The position numbers and the translations under genes are program-made. Below the pieces are notes generated by a model. That model did not search any database. It worked only from the letters and a program-made list of their open reading frames with translations, and had not been told where the DNA came from. Positions 46,541 to 57,854 of a stretch of 64,000 bases of DNA are shown here, piece by piece. This stretch comes from Acorus gramineus (lineage: Eukaryota; Streptophyta; Magnoliopsida; Acorales; Acoraceae): contig CM060847.1 of the NCBI GenBank assembly GCA_030737835.1, positions 25,780,438-25,844,437 of the forward strand, given 5' to 3'. Each line of letters opens with the position of its first letter. The stretch's first letter is position 1.

Positions 46541-47074
46541 TTTGTGGTTGTTAATAAGAGATTGTGGATTATTAAGATCTGAATTGTGGTCGATATTGTC
46601 TGTGATGCATGGGTTGTGCTGTTCACTGAGCGTGTGGCTCACCCCTCGCATATGTTTTTCCCCAGTTGCCACTGAGCCTAAGCTGGAGCAGGAGCAGCAG
46701 TTGGAGCTTTCCGATGGATTCCTTCAGTAGCGGAGCAGCGCTACGTTCCGCGAGTGCCAGAGGCTATCAGCATCCCTTCTTGACTGTATGTATTTTATTT
46801 CCGTGCTTGGCACGCGTTTGTATATATTCAGTTGTATTTGTGTATATTGGGTCTCACAGGACAGATGATTGAGTATCGAGTCTGTAGTATGTTTATTTAC
46901 AGATTCAGTCTTTTGCTTCCGCATTTGGTGTATATATCATGTCAGCCCCTTTATTGTCTGTGTGTCATTCTGGTTGTTTGTGTATGATATATTATTGACC
47001 TCTTGTGTAGATTCTGATATTATATATACATTTGCCGCGTCCCGGGGACGGCCACCCTGGGGCGTGACAATTAT

Positions 47075-48930
47075 AGACTCCTGCACTTACAATATATATA
47101 TGCCACTAATAAGTATATTTTTTTCATTCAAAACTACAGATTATGATGCAGAAAGACCAACCCTGCTATCCATACTATAAACACTTTTGCTGTCCTCGAA
47201 AACTCCGCTTTTAATGAAATCGGGCCGTCTCAATACCTATAAAAATAATGGTTATAACCTAAATTAATCTAAACTACATAAGTTGACAATGGTCTAAAAC
47301 AACTACCATTATTACCAACACTACGAATGACTCCAACACCATCACCAATACCTCAACCACCACCACCAACACTCATACCATGACCACCATCCACCCAAGC
47401 ATCTATCATCACTTCCAATGCATCTCCAACAATCAAAACACAACACAACCATTGTAAAATCATTCACAGCCAACATCACCTAAATGAACCTTAAGAACCT
47501 ACATCCATGCCCATCACCACCACCAAGATAACATTCTCACCATCCAAACCACCTCTTACATCATCACAAACACAAATGAAATCATCTTTATCACCATCAC
47601 CACTACCACAACACCACAACGACAAACCCTAAACATTCCACCACCACCACTTTTGAAACCACAAACACAATAACATCTACCAATGCAACCACATCTCCCA
47701 TGAGAAACACAAAATTTTAGAAAAAAATGAAGATTGGATCTTCACCTGAGTCATTTGGTTATCCAACTAGGACATCAATTGTCCTCGCAGAGGGTCCACG
47801 AGAAGTGGTTGTAATGTTGCCGGAAAGGTCGCCGGAGTGTGTATCAGTGCCACCAGATTTCTATCGGGTGGTCGAGGAGGTATGTTGTGGTCGATGAAGG
47901 GCACAGGAGAGAAACAATGTGGGGAGATCGTGTGTGTTTTTTTTTTAATGCAGGTGGTGAGGATGGCCTTTATAAGTTTTTGGGCTAGTGGGGAGGGGAG
48001 GCTGGTAGGGTTAATGGATTTCAAAACCAAACAGATTATGTGTGTTTTATTTTTTTTGGTTGGGGGGGGGGGATAGCAAAGTGCATGGTGGGGATAGAGC
48101 TGCCCAAAAGAGAGTGAAAACTCACTTATTAGCTTTGGGGAGGGGGGGTGAGAACAAGAGAAGGGGAGGGGGTGAGGTTAAGGCTAACCCGTACCACAGC
48201 CAACCACACAAATATGCTTTATTGGGATTCACGAAGTGAAGCATCACATCACTCAAAAATATCTCACTTACCAAAACCAAGCTACAACCAACCCAGATAC
48301 CATTTGGAATACATAACTTTTAAAATGATGTTAGAACACGAACGAAAATTTACAAGTAGGCCAAAACAGATACCAAGATTACAGATATACAGTTCAATTT
48401 TTAAACGGAGCACTCAAACTCTTAAAATAATTAAATAAAAATGGTATTTTACCGCTCAAAAGTGACACAAACATAACAAGTGCCCATCGGCCAAGTAGCC
48501 GTTGTAATGGCTTTCCTCTTTAATGCTTGTAGTGGGCGAGTTTTGTGAAAACCGCCTTGTTTTATTGCTATTAGGCGTGCCCATAATTGACAACTTGACA
48601 ATAATCGACTTAGGGAACTTTTGACTGTTTCAAAGGTATTGCTCTTGGTCTTTGACTAGTCGAGATTCAGGGTTTTGTTCGGAATGCAATATGGCATTCT
48701 CCCTGGAGGTGTAAATCTATCCCGACCAGACCTGAGTCACCTCGTAGGGAGACCAGTCTGGTCGTGCTTCACCTATTCGGGAGTGCCTAGTTGATACTCG
48801 CCTGCTCTGTTCTCGTCGAATCGGGCTATTGGTTATCGGACGCGATGGTTCACACCCATTTAACCCTTGTCAGCTACCCTTTGCGAGGATGTGAGTTTTT
48901 CCCTCTACAATCGGTATGCACTTTGTTAAA
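47075..48930. other. Flank beyond the solo LTR, no gene recognised
   Basis: 47280-47700 is rich in CCACCA/CATCAC triplets (on the minus strand Gly/Trp/Val-rich, low complexity). 47750-47900 has a short GC-balanced stretch. 48640-48910 is unrelated moderate-GC DNA. It probably contains the upstream part of the OTU-type MULE, whose right end was not found. Confidence 0.4.
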
Positions 48931-49078
48931 TATTTTAAAGAATGCATTCTTTGCGTATACAAATTTTATTATTGTTAAAAATATATATTTTTGTGATAGA
49001 AAATTATAAAACTTAAAAAATCAGGAATGTACTACCATTTTATTCTAATAAAAAAAATTTGAGTCTGATTTGGTGGAG

Positions 49079-49195
49079 CACGTGTGGACTATGAAATTTC
49101 ATCTAGAAAGCAATATTCTTTTCTTTTTTTTTTCCTTCCCACAACAATTGAAAGGAACACTATTCGATTCTACTTCCACATCCACCACTATAAAA
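49079..49195 (+). promoter_or_regulatory. Duplicated promoter of the 49366 pseudogene: G-box and TATA box
   Basis: CACGTG at 49079-49084 and TATAAAA at 49189-49195, matching 27477-27545 but with extra sequence between. Confidence 0.55.
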
Positions 49196-49365
49196 AAAAC
49201 AGAAAAAACAGACTTATTCGATTGAATTGTCTGAGTTACCAATGCTCAGATTCTTTTCTCTCTCTCCAATTTCCTTGCATTTCATTGATTTCTCTTGAAA
49301 GAACAAAATTCAATCTTTAGTAGTAGAGTCTGATTACTTTTTTACCCATTTTGTTTTGATTTCAG

Positions 49366-52300
49366 GTTGATGTGGCTGTTAAAGCGCCCGGGTCACTTGA
49401 TCCGGACCAGCCCCAGCCAGAGAAACAGAGTGAGTTTTCGTGTTATACACTGGTGGGACACTTTTCAGCTCTTTGTTATGGATGTCATGTGCTCATATCA
49501 CTCATGGATTCATGCATTTATTGTAAAGCGTAATTTGACGAGAATTGATATACTCAATCCGTTTTACATCAACGTCTGTAACCTAGAAGCGATCCTTCAA
49601 CCGGCCTATTTATACATTGCAATAGGGAAGTATACACTGCGTTATCCAAGTATATATTGTGATATCGCAGTTTATGAAAATTATATTTTTTTTTTGTAGT
49701 TTGTTCAGTGAAAAAATACGCTAGACGATTCTAATAAAATGTATTTCAATAGGCGATTGTATATTTTTTTTGAAAATAAAAACTGGTGTGAATTGCGTAC
49801 AGGATGCATGCATGGCCGGAGAGATCATTTTCCTAGGTCTATAACAACTACCCACTTCATAGTGAAGCAAAAGGAAAAAGAATACTAATGTTCTCAAAAT
49901 CACAGGATTTGGATGCAAATGGCGCAGCCAATCTGTATGGATGCTATGTGCCGATGGACGAGGAAGAGCTTCATCATTGGCTGCAGAGAGATACTCCGGT
50001 AACCACATCGGACAACCTTAATGGCGCTCTGATGACTGAGGTAAATTCACATCCTCAATTTTTAAACATGGTCTGATAATTCATTGAATAGACTGGATTG
50101 ATGACATGGAAGGCCTAAAATGAATCAGTGAGTACAACTAGTCTATATATACACAATACACCCAATTTATCCAAGCATCGTACTGTTAAAAAAAAGAAAT
50201 CAATTGCTTAATCATACAATTTCTAGTGAAAAAAAAAGCAGGCACCAAAATATTTTTAAGCAGATGAGTGTTCTGTTTATAACAATCAGAATTTCTATAT
50301 ATGATTTCTTCTCTCTTAACTCAATTTGATTAATTAGATCTTAAGAGTAGAATTTGATCACTTGTATATTCCATTGTTTTTTTCTCTTTCTTGGTTTCAG
50401 GTTGTAATGAATAATAATGCATCTGATTCGCTCGGATCAGTCCAATCTGAACCCATGCCATGCAACCAGAAACCGTTTCCAATTCTGGTCTCTCGGGAGT
50501 ATCTGCAAAGAAGAGTGAGTTTATGTCATCCTAATGGTCTCTTTAATTGTGTTTTCTAATTACTGCATCATCTCATCCTAGTAAACATTGTTGAGTTCAT
50601 TAGTTACATGTGTGGCTCATAATTCTCAAGTTAGAACCACAAATACCAAGAATGTGAAAATGGAAGTTTTTTTTTAATATCAACAGCAAACAAGAGGATA
50701 TCATGGACATCCAGTAAATGGAGAACCTCTATCGCTGTTTCTTAATGAATTATGTATTAGATATCTCATATGATAGGATTGCTAAAACAAAGACTCGTAC
50801 GGTTTTCAAATCATAGGAAATGAAGGCGAATTGCAAAGACAAGTTGAACAATGACCACATATCAATAGACATGGATCCTCTGATTCGTCGGACGCAGAGA
50901 GAGAGACCATAACCACATCAAGAAACAATCTTAACAGGGCTCTGGAAGCAGAGGTGCGAAAATTCTGGATTTATTCTATTCTTTTAAATGCAATCATATT
51001 GTTTTGTGGGATAGTCTTCTCAATAAAGCTTCAACAAGTCCCTTAATGTCCTATACTATGGTAAACACTCTCAAATACACATTCCATTGATTCAATGCAC
51101 CCCAACAAGGGTGCTAATTACTTTCCTTAAGCCATGAATTATTCAGGATCTAATCTCTTGCAAAATGGCCTTAGGTGTACTACATGTAAGTCTGTCAGGG
51201 GTTTGGGCTTGCAAAGGTGTCTGAGCATTTGTACAGTTTAAAAGTGTATTCTAATGCTAACTGATTCCTTGCCCTTTCGCAAACTGTGCAAGCACGAGGG
51301 TTGGTCATTCAAATTAAATGATGATTCTGCAGATTTCGAAGATGTTTCAAGAGCATATCAGATCAGTTGGAATCAATAGAATGACAATTCTCTAGAGCTT
51401 ACCTCCATTCGAATGACCAATTATAACTGTTGGAACAGCCACAAAAAATCTTGTCTTTTGGTTATAACTGCTAGGAATATAATAGTAGTTCTATGGTTGT
51501 GACCTACAAGGGAGATATGAATCAGTCCTCAATAAGCCCAACCACTTGAATCTTTTGTGTCTTGCGTGATTTCCCTTTGTTTCTTTGTGAGATCCAATTA
51601 TAGAAACTAAAGGAAAGGGTTGCAAACAACATGATCATTATAAAATATAATACACGTGTGCGACTATGACAAATACTGTTTCCATTTAATGTGCTGTTGA
51701 GTTACAAAGAGACATTTTGTGAATTCTCACTACTTTTTTTTATCATTGTCATTGTGGAAAGGGTAATAACTCAACTGCAGTGCAACAGGAGGATTCTCGA
51801 CAATCTGAGAATGATAAAGAAGTTGTAGAGTCTGGGTGGAGGATCTATTTAGCGATCTTTCCTCTATCTTTGGGTATGATTGTTACTCTACTTTCTACCC
51901 AAGGCCAACCACCCAAGACATGCATTCTCTTGTTATTTTTGTCAGCTATATCCAACACATTCTTGTTAGTGGTTTTGAGCATCAAAGGTTCTGCTTTACT
52001 AGTCAAAATTTTCAAGGGCACCACTCTTGTCATGGTGGTGACCGCCGTTGGCTTATTGGCTCATGATCTACTACTGGAGCCCTCTACACAGTGACATTTG
52101 TCATCCTTGTGGTTATTATGTGAATTTTAGTTCCGATGACTCTGATATGCATTGGGACGCTGCATGAGAGTTCTCAACAGTCTGAAACAGATAAAGAGGC
52201 CATTGAATCTGGGTGGAAGATCTGCTTGATGAATTTTGTTGGATCATCGGGGTTGATACTTGCCATATATCATATGCAAGATCACCCCACCAAGGCATGC

Positions 52301-52920
52301 ATTGCCTTGATAATTGTCGCATTCATCTTCAGCACAAATGGGTTAGCACTCCTATGTATCAGAGAACAAGTTCAAACCACCCATACACGAGGTTTCATTC
52401 TTCTGGTCAATCTTTATGTATTCACTTCTAGTGTCTTGTTGGTGATCGCAGTCGGGTTCTTGGTCTACTCGCTGCTACCAGTGTTCAAGTTCATAGTGTT
52501 GGTAGTCCTTGCTATGGTAACTATAGTTATTTCATCCCTATTGGGGTTTATATTTATCAGAAGGAATGATGGGGACTATCTACAGGCAGGTGGTGAAGTT
52601 GTTCAATCAGGTTGGAGCATCTCTTTAATGGTCCCTATTGTGTCTTTGGGTGGGATCATTGGCATGTTTAACATGCAAAACCACGCTCCGGCAGCATGTT
52701 TCTTCTCGTTGGTCGTCGCATTCATCTCTAGTACCAGCTTATCAACACTTCTGATGATCAGAGGACAAGCACAAAATTATAATGTGCGACGCTTTCTTTT
52801 GATGGTCAATTCTGCCAAATTTATCTCTGTTGTCTCAATGTTGGCCCCCCTTGTCTACTCGCGGTTGATGCCCTATAAAAATATGTTCGGACTACTGGTT
52901 CAACATGAAATCCTTATTTG
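49366..52920 (+). pseudogene. Pseudogene paralogue of the 27746 membrane-protein gene
   Basis: The five exons are recognisable at 49366-49429, 49906-50040, 50401-50514, 50817-50953 and 51762-52910. Lesions against the intact copy: the start codon is lost (GAGATGGCC became GATGTGGCT); about 35-40 bp is missing from exon 1; exon 4 has 137 instead of 135 bases with a following stop; exon 5 has a one-base loss near 52080 and a TGA at 52121-52123, then another one-base loss near 52860 that replaces the C-terminus. Two long frames remain (51780-52094 and 52136-52921), covering module 1 and modules 2-3. Exon 2 here has 45 codons and matches exon 4 of the intact gene better than the intact exon 2 does, which helps to see the module repeat. 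Confidence 0.88.
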
Positions 52921-53269
52921 ATGTGTATAGCAGGCAGAGTATGACCATGTTAAAGCGGTCTTTTGTATAGCTTCTATATGTTGATGTTCCAATGTGAAGT
53001 TGGTTTTATAGATATAAAATGACATGTTTCAGAATGGAGATAACACAATATTTGCTATTAGCTTTGTTTGTGTCCTGTTTACAGCCCTTGAAGGCACAAA
53101 CAATATGAAGGAAAGCTGGATCCAGCTTAAATATTGCCCTAAATTAAACAACTGTGATCACCTAGTATAAACACACAATTTTTTGGGGTTAGAGACTAGA
53201 GAAGCTATCAGCAGTAAAATAGTCGGTACCTACTGCGCTCCATTGCAATAGTGAGTTGACATCTTGGAG

Positions 53270-54586
53270 ATTGGGCTTTTGTTAATCGGGTTGTGGGCCG
53301 TGGACATGTAGTATTTAGTTATTGGGCTCAAAAAATGACTACAGCACTTATCATGTTTGAAATTGAATGATTGTGGCAAATTTGATAGAAATAGTTTTGC
53401 GGCTGCTAGGGAAAATCAAAATTACTTGAGGATAATGATATGAAAGATGAATTATCATTTAATAGTGTGACTTCACCATTAGATCACAAGTTTGATCATG
53501 CTTTCTTGTCACAACAGTGTCATATGTTTTATCCGGGGAGCATATAGTGAACGTGGCCCATTCATGGAAGGGGGAGTCTCAGTGACATGGTGGACAATGA
53601 GGCTACCGTGGGACTAGCCAGGCACATTGCCCATTCAGCATAGAAGCAAGGGAGGAGCCACAGCCTCAGGTTCACCCATGTTGAATTGCCTTATATCATT
53701 TAAAATTTTCTCACTAAAGTGTACCACGCCAAGTGGAATAGGCTGGACTCGGTGACTTGTATTTATGGTCACTATGGAAAGATGAACCCGAAATGATTGT
53801 ACATCTCTACTGATGCAGAGTGACCAAGGAGCTTTGGGGGCGACGAATCCACGGAGCTCGACCCAACATCCTTTGACACCGAATTGATGTGGAGAGCAGG
53901 TCAGAAGCACAAACAGGACAGAGACAGGAGCAAAGTGGCCAAGATCTCACGATCCATCATCCTTACCAAAGCTTGGGGTATATGAAAAACAATGAACAAA
54001 TTGATATTCGAAGATACAAGAGTGTACATCGAGAACATGTTCGATATTTTTCAAGGGCCGAGAACGATACATTGCCGGGGCACAAGGGGTGATGTTCCGA
54101 GGTGGAAATATACTCATTTAGGAGTAGAACGGGATAGCCTCATGGTCCCAGGTGGATACCTCTTCTACGTGGCTACCCACGTGGGTTCATCTCGTGCTTC
54201 TGGGTGGTTTTACTTCTTGTTATTTCTTGTTCTTTAGATTTTCCAATTCAAAAATGAAATAGCCGTAGGAATCTTTTTTTTTATAATATAAAACAATTTT
54301 TATTTGTCTTAGATAATTAATTCAAAAACATAATTCTTACAAAGAAATTAGAAATGCACTTAATCTATTTTATAGTCTCATATGAAATTAGAAATGGTCC
54401 CCTAACAATATGTGATATTGTACAATATGAAAATTATTAATTTTTTATCTTTTCAAAGAAAAAATAAATCAGTGTATCCTAAAATACACATCACTTTGTA
54501 TAACAATACATACTTCAATAAATAAGTATATAATTAATTAAAAAAAAAAAAGGTGAGAACCGTGGACGAGACCGCACACAATGCTG
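53270..54586. other. Intergenic with one unassigned open frame
   Basis: A minus-strand frame at 53635-53910 (91 codons; VELRGFVAPKAPWSLCISRD, HRVQPIPLGVVHFSEKIL) looks protein-like but I cannot place it; it may be part of an old retrotransposon. The rest is unremarkable, AT-rich from 54240. Confidence 0.3.
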
Positions 54587-54594
54587 AGTATAAT

Positions 54595-55165
54595 CAGGGC
54601 CGATCCTGAGCATAGGCGATCAAGGCAGTTGCCTAGAGCCCCCATTTTTCAAGGCCCTAAAATCTAAAAAATGTTATTCATCCCTATTTTATTAGAATTT
54701 TATTTTATTTTGTACTTAATTTTTTTTGTTTTAAATGTTTTTCATATTTTATAGTTGTTCCTTATTTATTGGGATTTATTTATTTGTTGTTTGATTTACA
54801 TATAAGAAATTCAGTTCACACTTTTTTTAAGATTATTTATTTCAGTTTGTTTGTCAATTTTTTTTCATTTGATTTTATCTTCTTTTTTAATTTCTTTTTT
54901 TTTTATCCCTACTTAATTGGGATTTTGTGTTTTCATTTGTTATTTTTGAATTATTTTGTTTAATTTTAAAAAATTCATCTGTATATTATGTTAATTTTGT
55001 TTGTTCTATTTTACTAGGTTTAGTTTACTTTAAAAAATATACATTAAACTTTTAAAAATATAATTTTTTTATAATAATAAAAATTAGAAAGAAAAAAAAA
55101 GTAAATTTAGGGGGCTTTTTTACAAATATGTCTAAGGGCACAATTTCATTTTGTCTGTGGGCCTG
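54595..55165. mobile_element. hAT MITE, copy 1, perfect 8-bp TSD
   Basis: Starts CAGGGCCGATCCTGAGC and ends GTCTGTGGGCCTG. Flanks AGTATAAT at 54587-54594 and 55166-55173 are identical. The interior is T-rich and about 90 per cent alike to the copy at 61795-62379. Confidence 0.9.
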
Positions 55166-55294
55166 AGTATAATCATTTTTCATTCTTGTGTACATGGATA
55201 ATGATCTTATATACACATTGAAATTTAACATACATACAAGGATCTAAAACATGTACCAATTTACATGAAAACTGTGGCAAACCGTAATTTTTCA

Positions 55295-55639
55295 TCAAGG
55301 CCTCCGATGAGGAAGTAGAAAGTAGAGGTAAAAGGTTCCAATAGTAGTCATTGCAACCAAAGCCCACAGAATCGAAGACATCTCCATAGGCAACATCGCC
55401 GTGACCTTCCAACAGAAACCCACATTCAGAAGGGCCGCCAGACACCAGATCCAGATCTTGTGCCTCTCCTTCTCATTGGATCCTTCGGGAGCACTTTCAT
55501 GAGCGCGGATGCTCCGAAACAGGAGGGAGAGGGTCGCGTTTGCGGCGACGATGAAACAGACGGTTGGGATGTCATCGCGGGAGCGATAGACGGCCACGAT
55601 GGAGTTGAAGGCCAGGAAGGCTGCGCCGAGGGACGACAT
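55295..55639 (-). CDS. Small four-helix membrane protein (DUF6490-like)
   Basis: 114 residues, single exon, Met at 55639. Four hydrophobic segments: about 3-20 (LGAAFLAFNSIVAVY), 26-42 (TVCFIVAANATLSLLF), 65-85 (IWIWCLAALLNVGFCW), 90-110 (SILWALVAMTTIGTFYLYFL). Motifs AVYRSRDDIP and LP-x-x between helices 3 and 4 match what I remember of plant DUF6490 proteins, which have no known function. A TATA box stands about 55 bp upstream. It shows the D-x-P-xx-C spacing and helix order of one module of the 27746 protein. It is slightly GC-rich and not obviously damaged. The assignment to DUF6490 is from memory. Confidence 0.7.
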   Translation of the reverse strand: MSSLGAAFLAFNSIVAVYRSRDDIPTVCFIVAANATLSLLFRSIRAHESAPEGSNEKERHKIWIWCLAALLNVGFCWKVTAMLPMEMSSILWALVAMTTIGTFYLYFLLPHRRP

Positions 55640-55690
55640 CCATACATCTCATCCTATTTTGGTTTTGGCTCTGGGAATTTGCTGCAGTCG

Positions 55691-55699
55691 TTTTATATA
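55691..55699 (-). promoter_or_regulatory. TATA box of the 55295 gene
   Basis: TATATAAAA on the minus strand (CCTATATAAAAC context), 52 bp upstream of the start codon. Confidence 0.6.
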
Positions 55700-55759
55700 G
55701 GATCATTGTGTACGGGATGGGCTAGATCCAACAGGCTGTGGACAACGTTTTGTCTGTGA

Positions 55760-56647
55760 CAGTTGAATTTTATAATTTTGAGATATATAAATTAATTGAA
55801 TCTTAAAAAAAAAAGTTTTAGAATTTAATTGTATTATAAGTTTAGTTTTAAATCTTACCAAATATCTCAATCACAACAAAATGAAAAGATCAGACGGTCA
55901 TAAACAAACTGAACAATCAAATTGTCCAACGTCTATTCGATCTAACCGGATCCCATTGTATATAGTTTTCTTTTCTTTAATTAGTTACACTATGTCCTTC
56001 TTACAATTTTATATTTATTGTTAGAAATCTAATATAACATATGATAAGATATATATCTCGTTAAGTTTTTTTTACATTCACCAACTAGTCGCATAGCCAG
56101 ACTTTTTACTCAATGGGGGATGGGAAACAAGAAAAAAATTCATCATATAACAAACAAATTATAAAATGTATTTTAACTCTAACAAAAATATAATATTTTT
56201 CAAGAAAAACTTGAAATTAAAAAAATGTATTGTTAGAATTAGGAATCGAAGATGATGAATCAAAAGATAATTAGGGTTTATACCCAATATTTATAGTAAA
56301 GAAAAGGAAAAGACTAAACTACCCCTAATATATTTAACATATATAAATATAAAATTTTAGTAATTAATCAAGCCTAAACATTAACATGTTAGACACTTAC
56401 ACTAACATGTCCCATTAGAGGAAAAAAATGGCATTAAAATTCACCTTATATTTCTTAGTCTACGTTTGGAAACGTGTTGGAAAATTATGATGTTGAATAA
56501 AATAGCTTAAATAAACTTGATTCAGAGAAAGTTCACTTTTTGTGCTTAAAAAAGAACATATTTTTTATATTAAAAGCTTTAAATAACTTTTTAATTGGGT
56601 TTATTTTTTTGGAAGACATTTGAAAACATATTTATGTTTTTCGCTTA
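55760..56647. other. AT-rich intergenic DNA
   Basis: No gene or clear element seen. Confidence 0.5.
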
Positions 56648-56781
56648 TGTTAGATTATATGTGTTATGTCATTACATACGTTATGTATTACACATGTAAC
56701 TCCTATGTACTTATATATATAAAAGGTTTAAATCTTAAGAGAAATACAAGGATTCCATTATTCCATTCTCTGATTGTAACA
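56648..56781 (+). repeat. 5' LTR of the copia element
   Basis: TGTTAGATTATATGTGTTAT ... CTGATTGTAACA. Contains a TATA-like TATATATATAAAAGG near 56713. Confidence 0.9.
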
Positions 56782-56795
56782 TGGTATCAGAACCA
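56782..56795 (+). promoter_or_regulatory. Primer-binding site
   Basis: TGGTATCAGAACC, complementary to the 3' end of initiator Met-tRNA, directly after the LTR. Confidence 0.9.
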
Positions 56796-56829
56796 CCATC
56801 TCAAAAACCATAATTTTTTTTTTTTGGAA

Positions 56830-57470
56830 TCCTTCATCGCCGCCGTCGTCGTCGCCATCCTCCGTCGTCGTCGTCGCCGTCGCCGTCGTGCCTCCGCCGC
56901 TGCGCCCGCCGCCCCTGCCGCAGACGCGCGCCGCCCTGTCGCTGCTCGCGTAGCCCTGCCCTACCATGCCCAGCAGCCTTGCCCTGTCGTGCCCAGCCCT
57001 GCCGCGCGCCTTCCCCTGCCGCTCTGCCCTGCCCTGCCCTGCCGGGTGCCATGCCGCGCCCTGTTGACCCTGCCTGGATTTCATGGGATCTGCCGCGTCC
57101 GGGCATTGCTCCACTGATTCTGCCCGAATCTCCCAGGATCTGCTGGGACAGCTCATGCAAGCCTATCAGTCCCGAGCGTCTCGAATCGTCTCGCGTGCCA
57201 GGCCCAGCGTCTGTCCACCCATGAGCCGAGCAGCCCAGTACTCATCCGGGCACCCCTCCGCGCCCAACCCAATGTCCGTCCGTGCCCGACCCAGCATCCA
57301 TCCGCACCCGGCCCAGTACCTATCAGCGCCCGGGTCCGCCCGTCTGACTCGGACCTGTCCAGCCCAGCACCCGACCCGACCCGACCCGATCCAGCCCGGC
57401 ACCCGACCCGGGTCCACTCTCAGGTCATCTCCGGTCGCCCTCCGCCGCCACCAATGCCTCCTCGAGACTT
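56830..57470 (+). other. GC-rich leader with CCGTCG and GCCCTGCC repeats in place of gag
   Basis: Starts with a T-run and GGAATCCTTCA, then CCGTCGTCG triplets, then GCCCTGCC and ACCCGACCC repeats. The same leader begins at 63760 in the second copy, so it belongs to the family. No CCHC knuckle or UBN2-type gag is seen up to 57855. Confidence 0.65.
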
Positions 57471-57854
57471 TGAAACACTGAATCGGTCATAACTTTCTCT
57501 TCAGAAGTCCAATTAAGGTGATTTAGGAGTCCAGTTTGCTCGATTTTTCGTGCTCCACGTCCTCGTTTGGTTCTAATCTTCATCCGAGTGGTTCTACACA
57601 ATTTCAGAAACTGACAGCAACCCTACTCTTTCGCCACCGGCTTCGAAGGTGTCTCGTCAGTCTACTTCGTCATTTATCTATGAGGGCATTTTGGGAGCCG
57701 CTCCTGCTATGAAAAGACGATGACCTTCTAAGCAGCGTTATCAACCGAAAGGCTGAGGACATCATCTTCCTCCTGTTGCCGCTACGACTGCTACTTCGAT
57801 TGCCTCCATTCAGCCACACCCTCGACCATCTGATTCTATAGCAGTCTCTCTCTG

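Larger units (their letters stand above)
43594..47069 (+). mobile_element. Large Ty3-gypsy solo LTR (3.48 kb, del/Tekay-like), perfect 5-bp TSD
   Basis: Begins TGTTATATATGTGTCACTTT, ends CCCTGGGGCGTGACA and is flanked by ATTAT (43589-43593, 47070-47074). Characteristic inner phrases are GTAACCGTTGGAGCGTTCTG and GTTTTCGATCGGAACCGC, a TATA box in CTATATAAATG near 43857 and a CT-rich leader after it. No gag-pol and no second LTR. Orientation follows the TATA box and the GGGCGTGACA end, which in this lineage precedes the primer site. It splits the OTU-type MULE gene from its upstream part. Confidence 0.8.

Noticed and set aside
53635..53910. 91-codon minus-strand frame as a confident gene
   Set aside because: Protein-like but no recognised family, promoter or exon structure; kept only as an unassigned note.
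56620..57160. Open frames of 108-165 codons on both strands
   Set aside because: Lie across the copia LTR and its GC-rich leader; not a gene.
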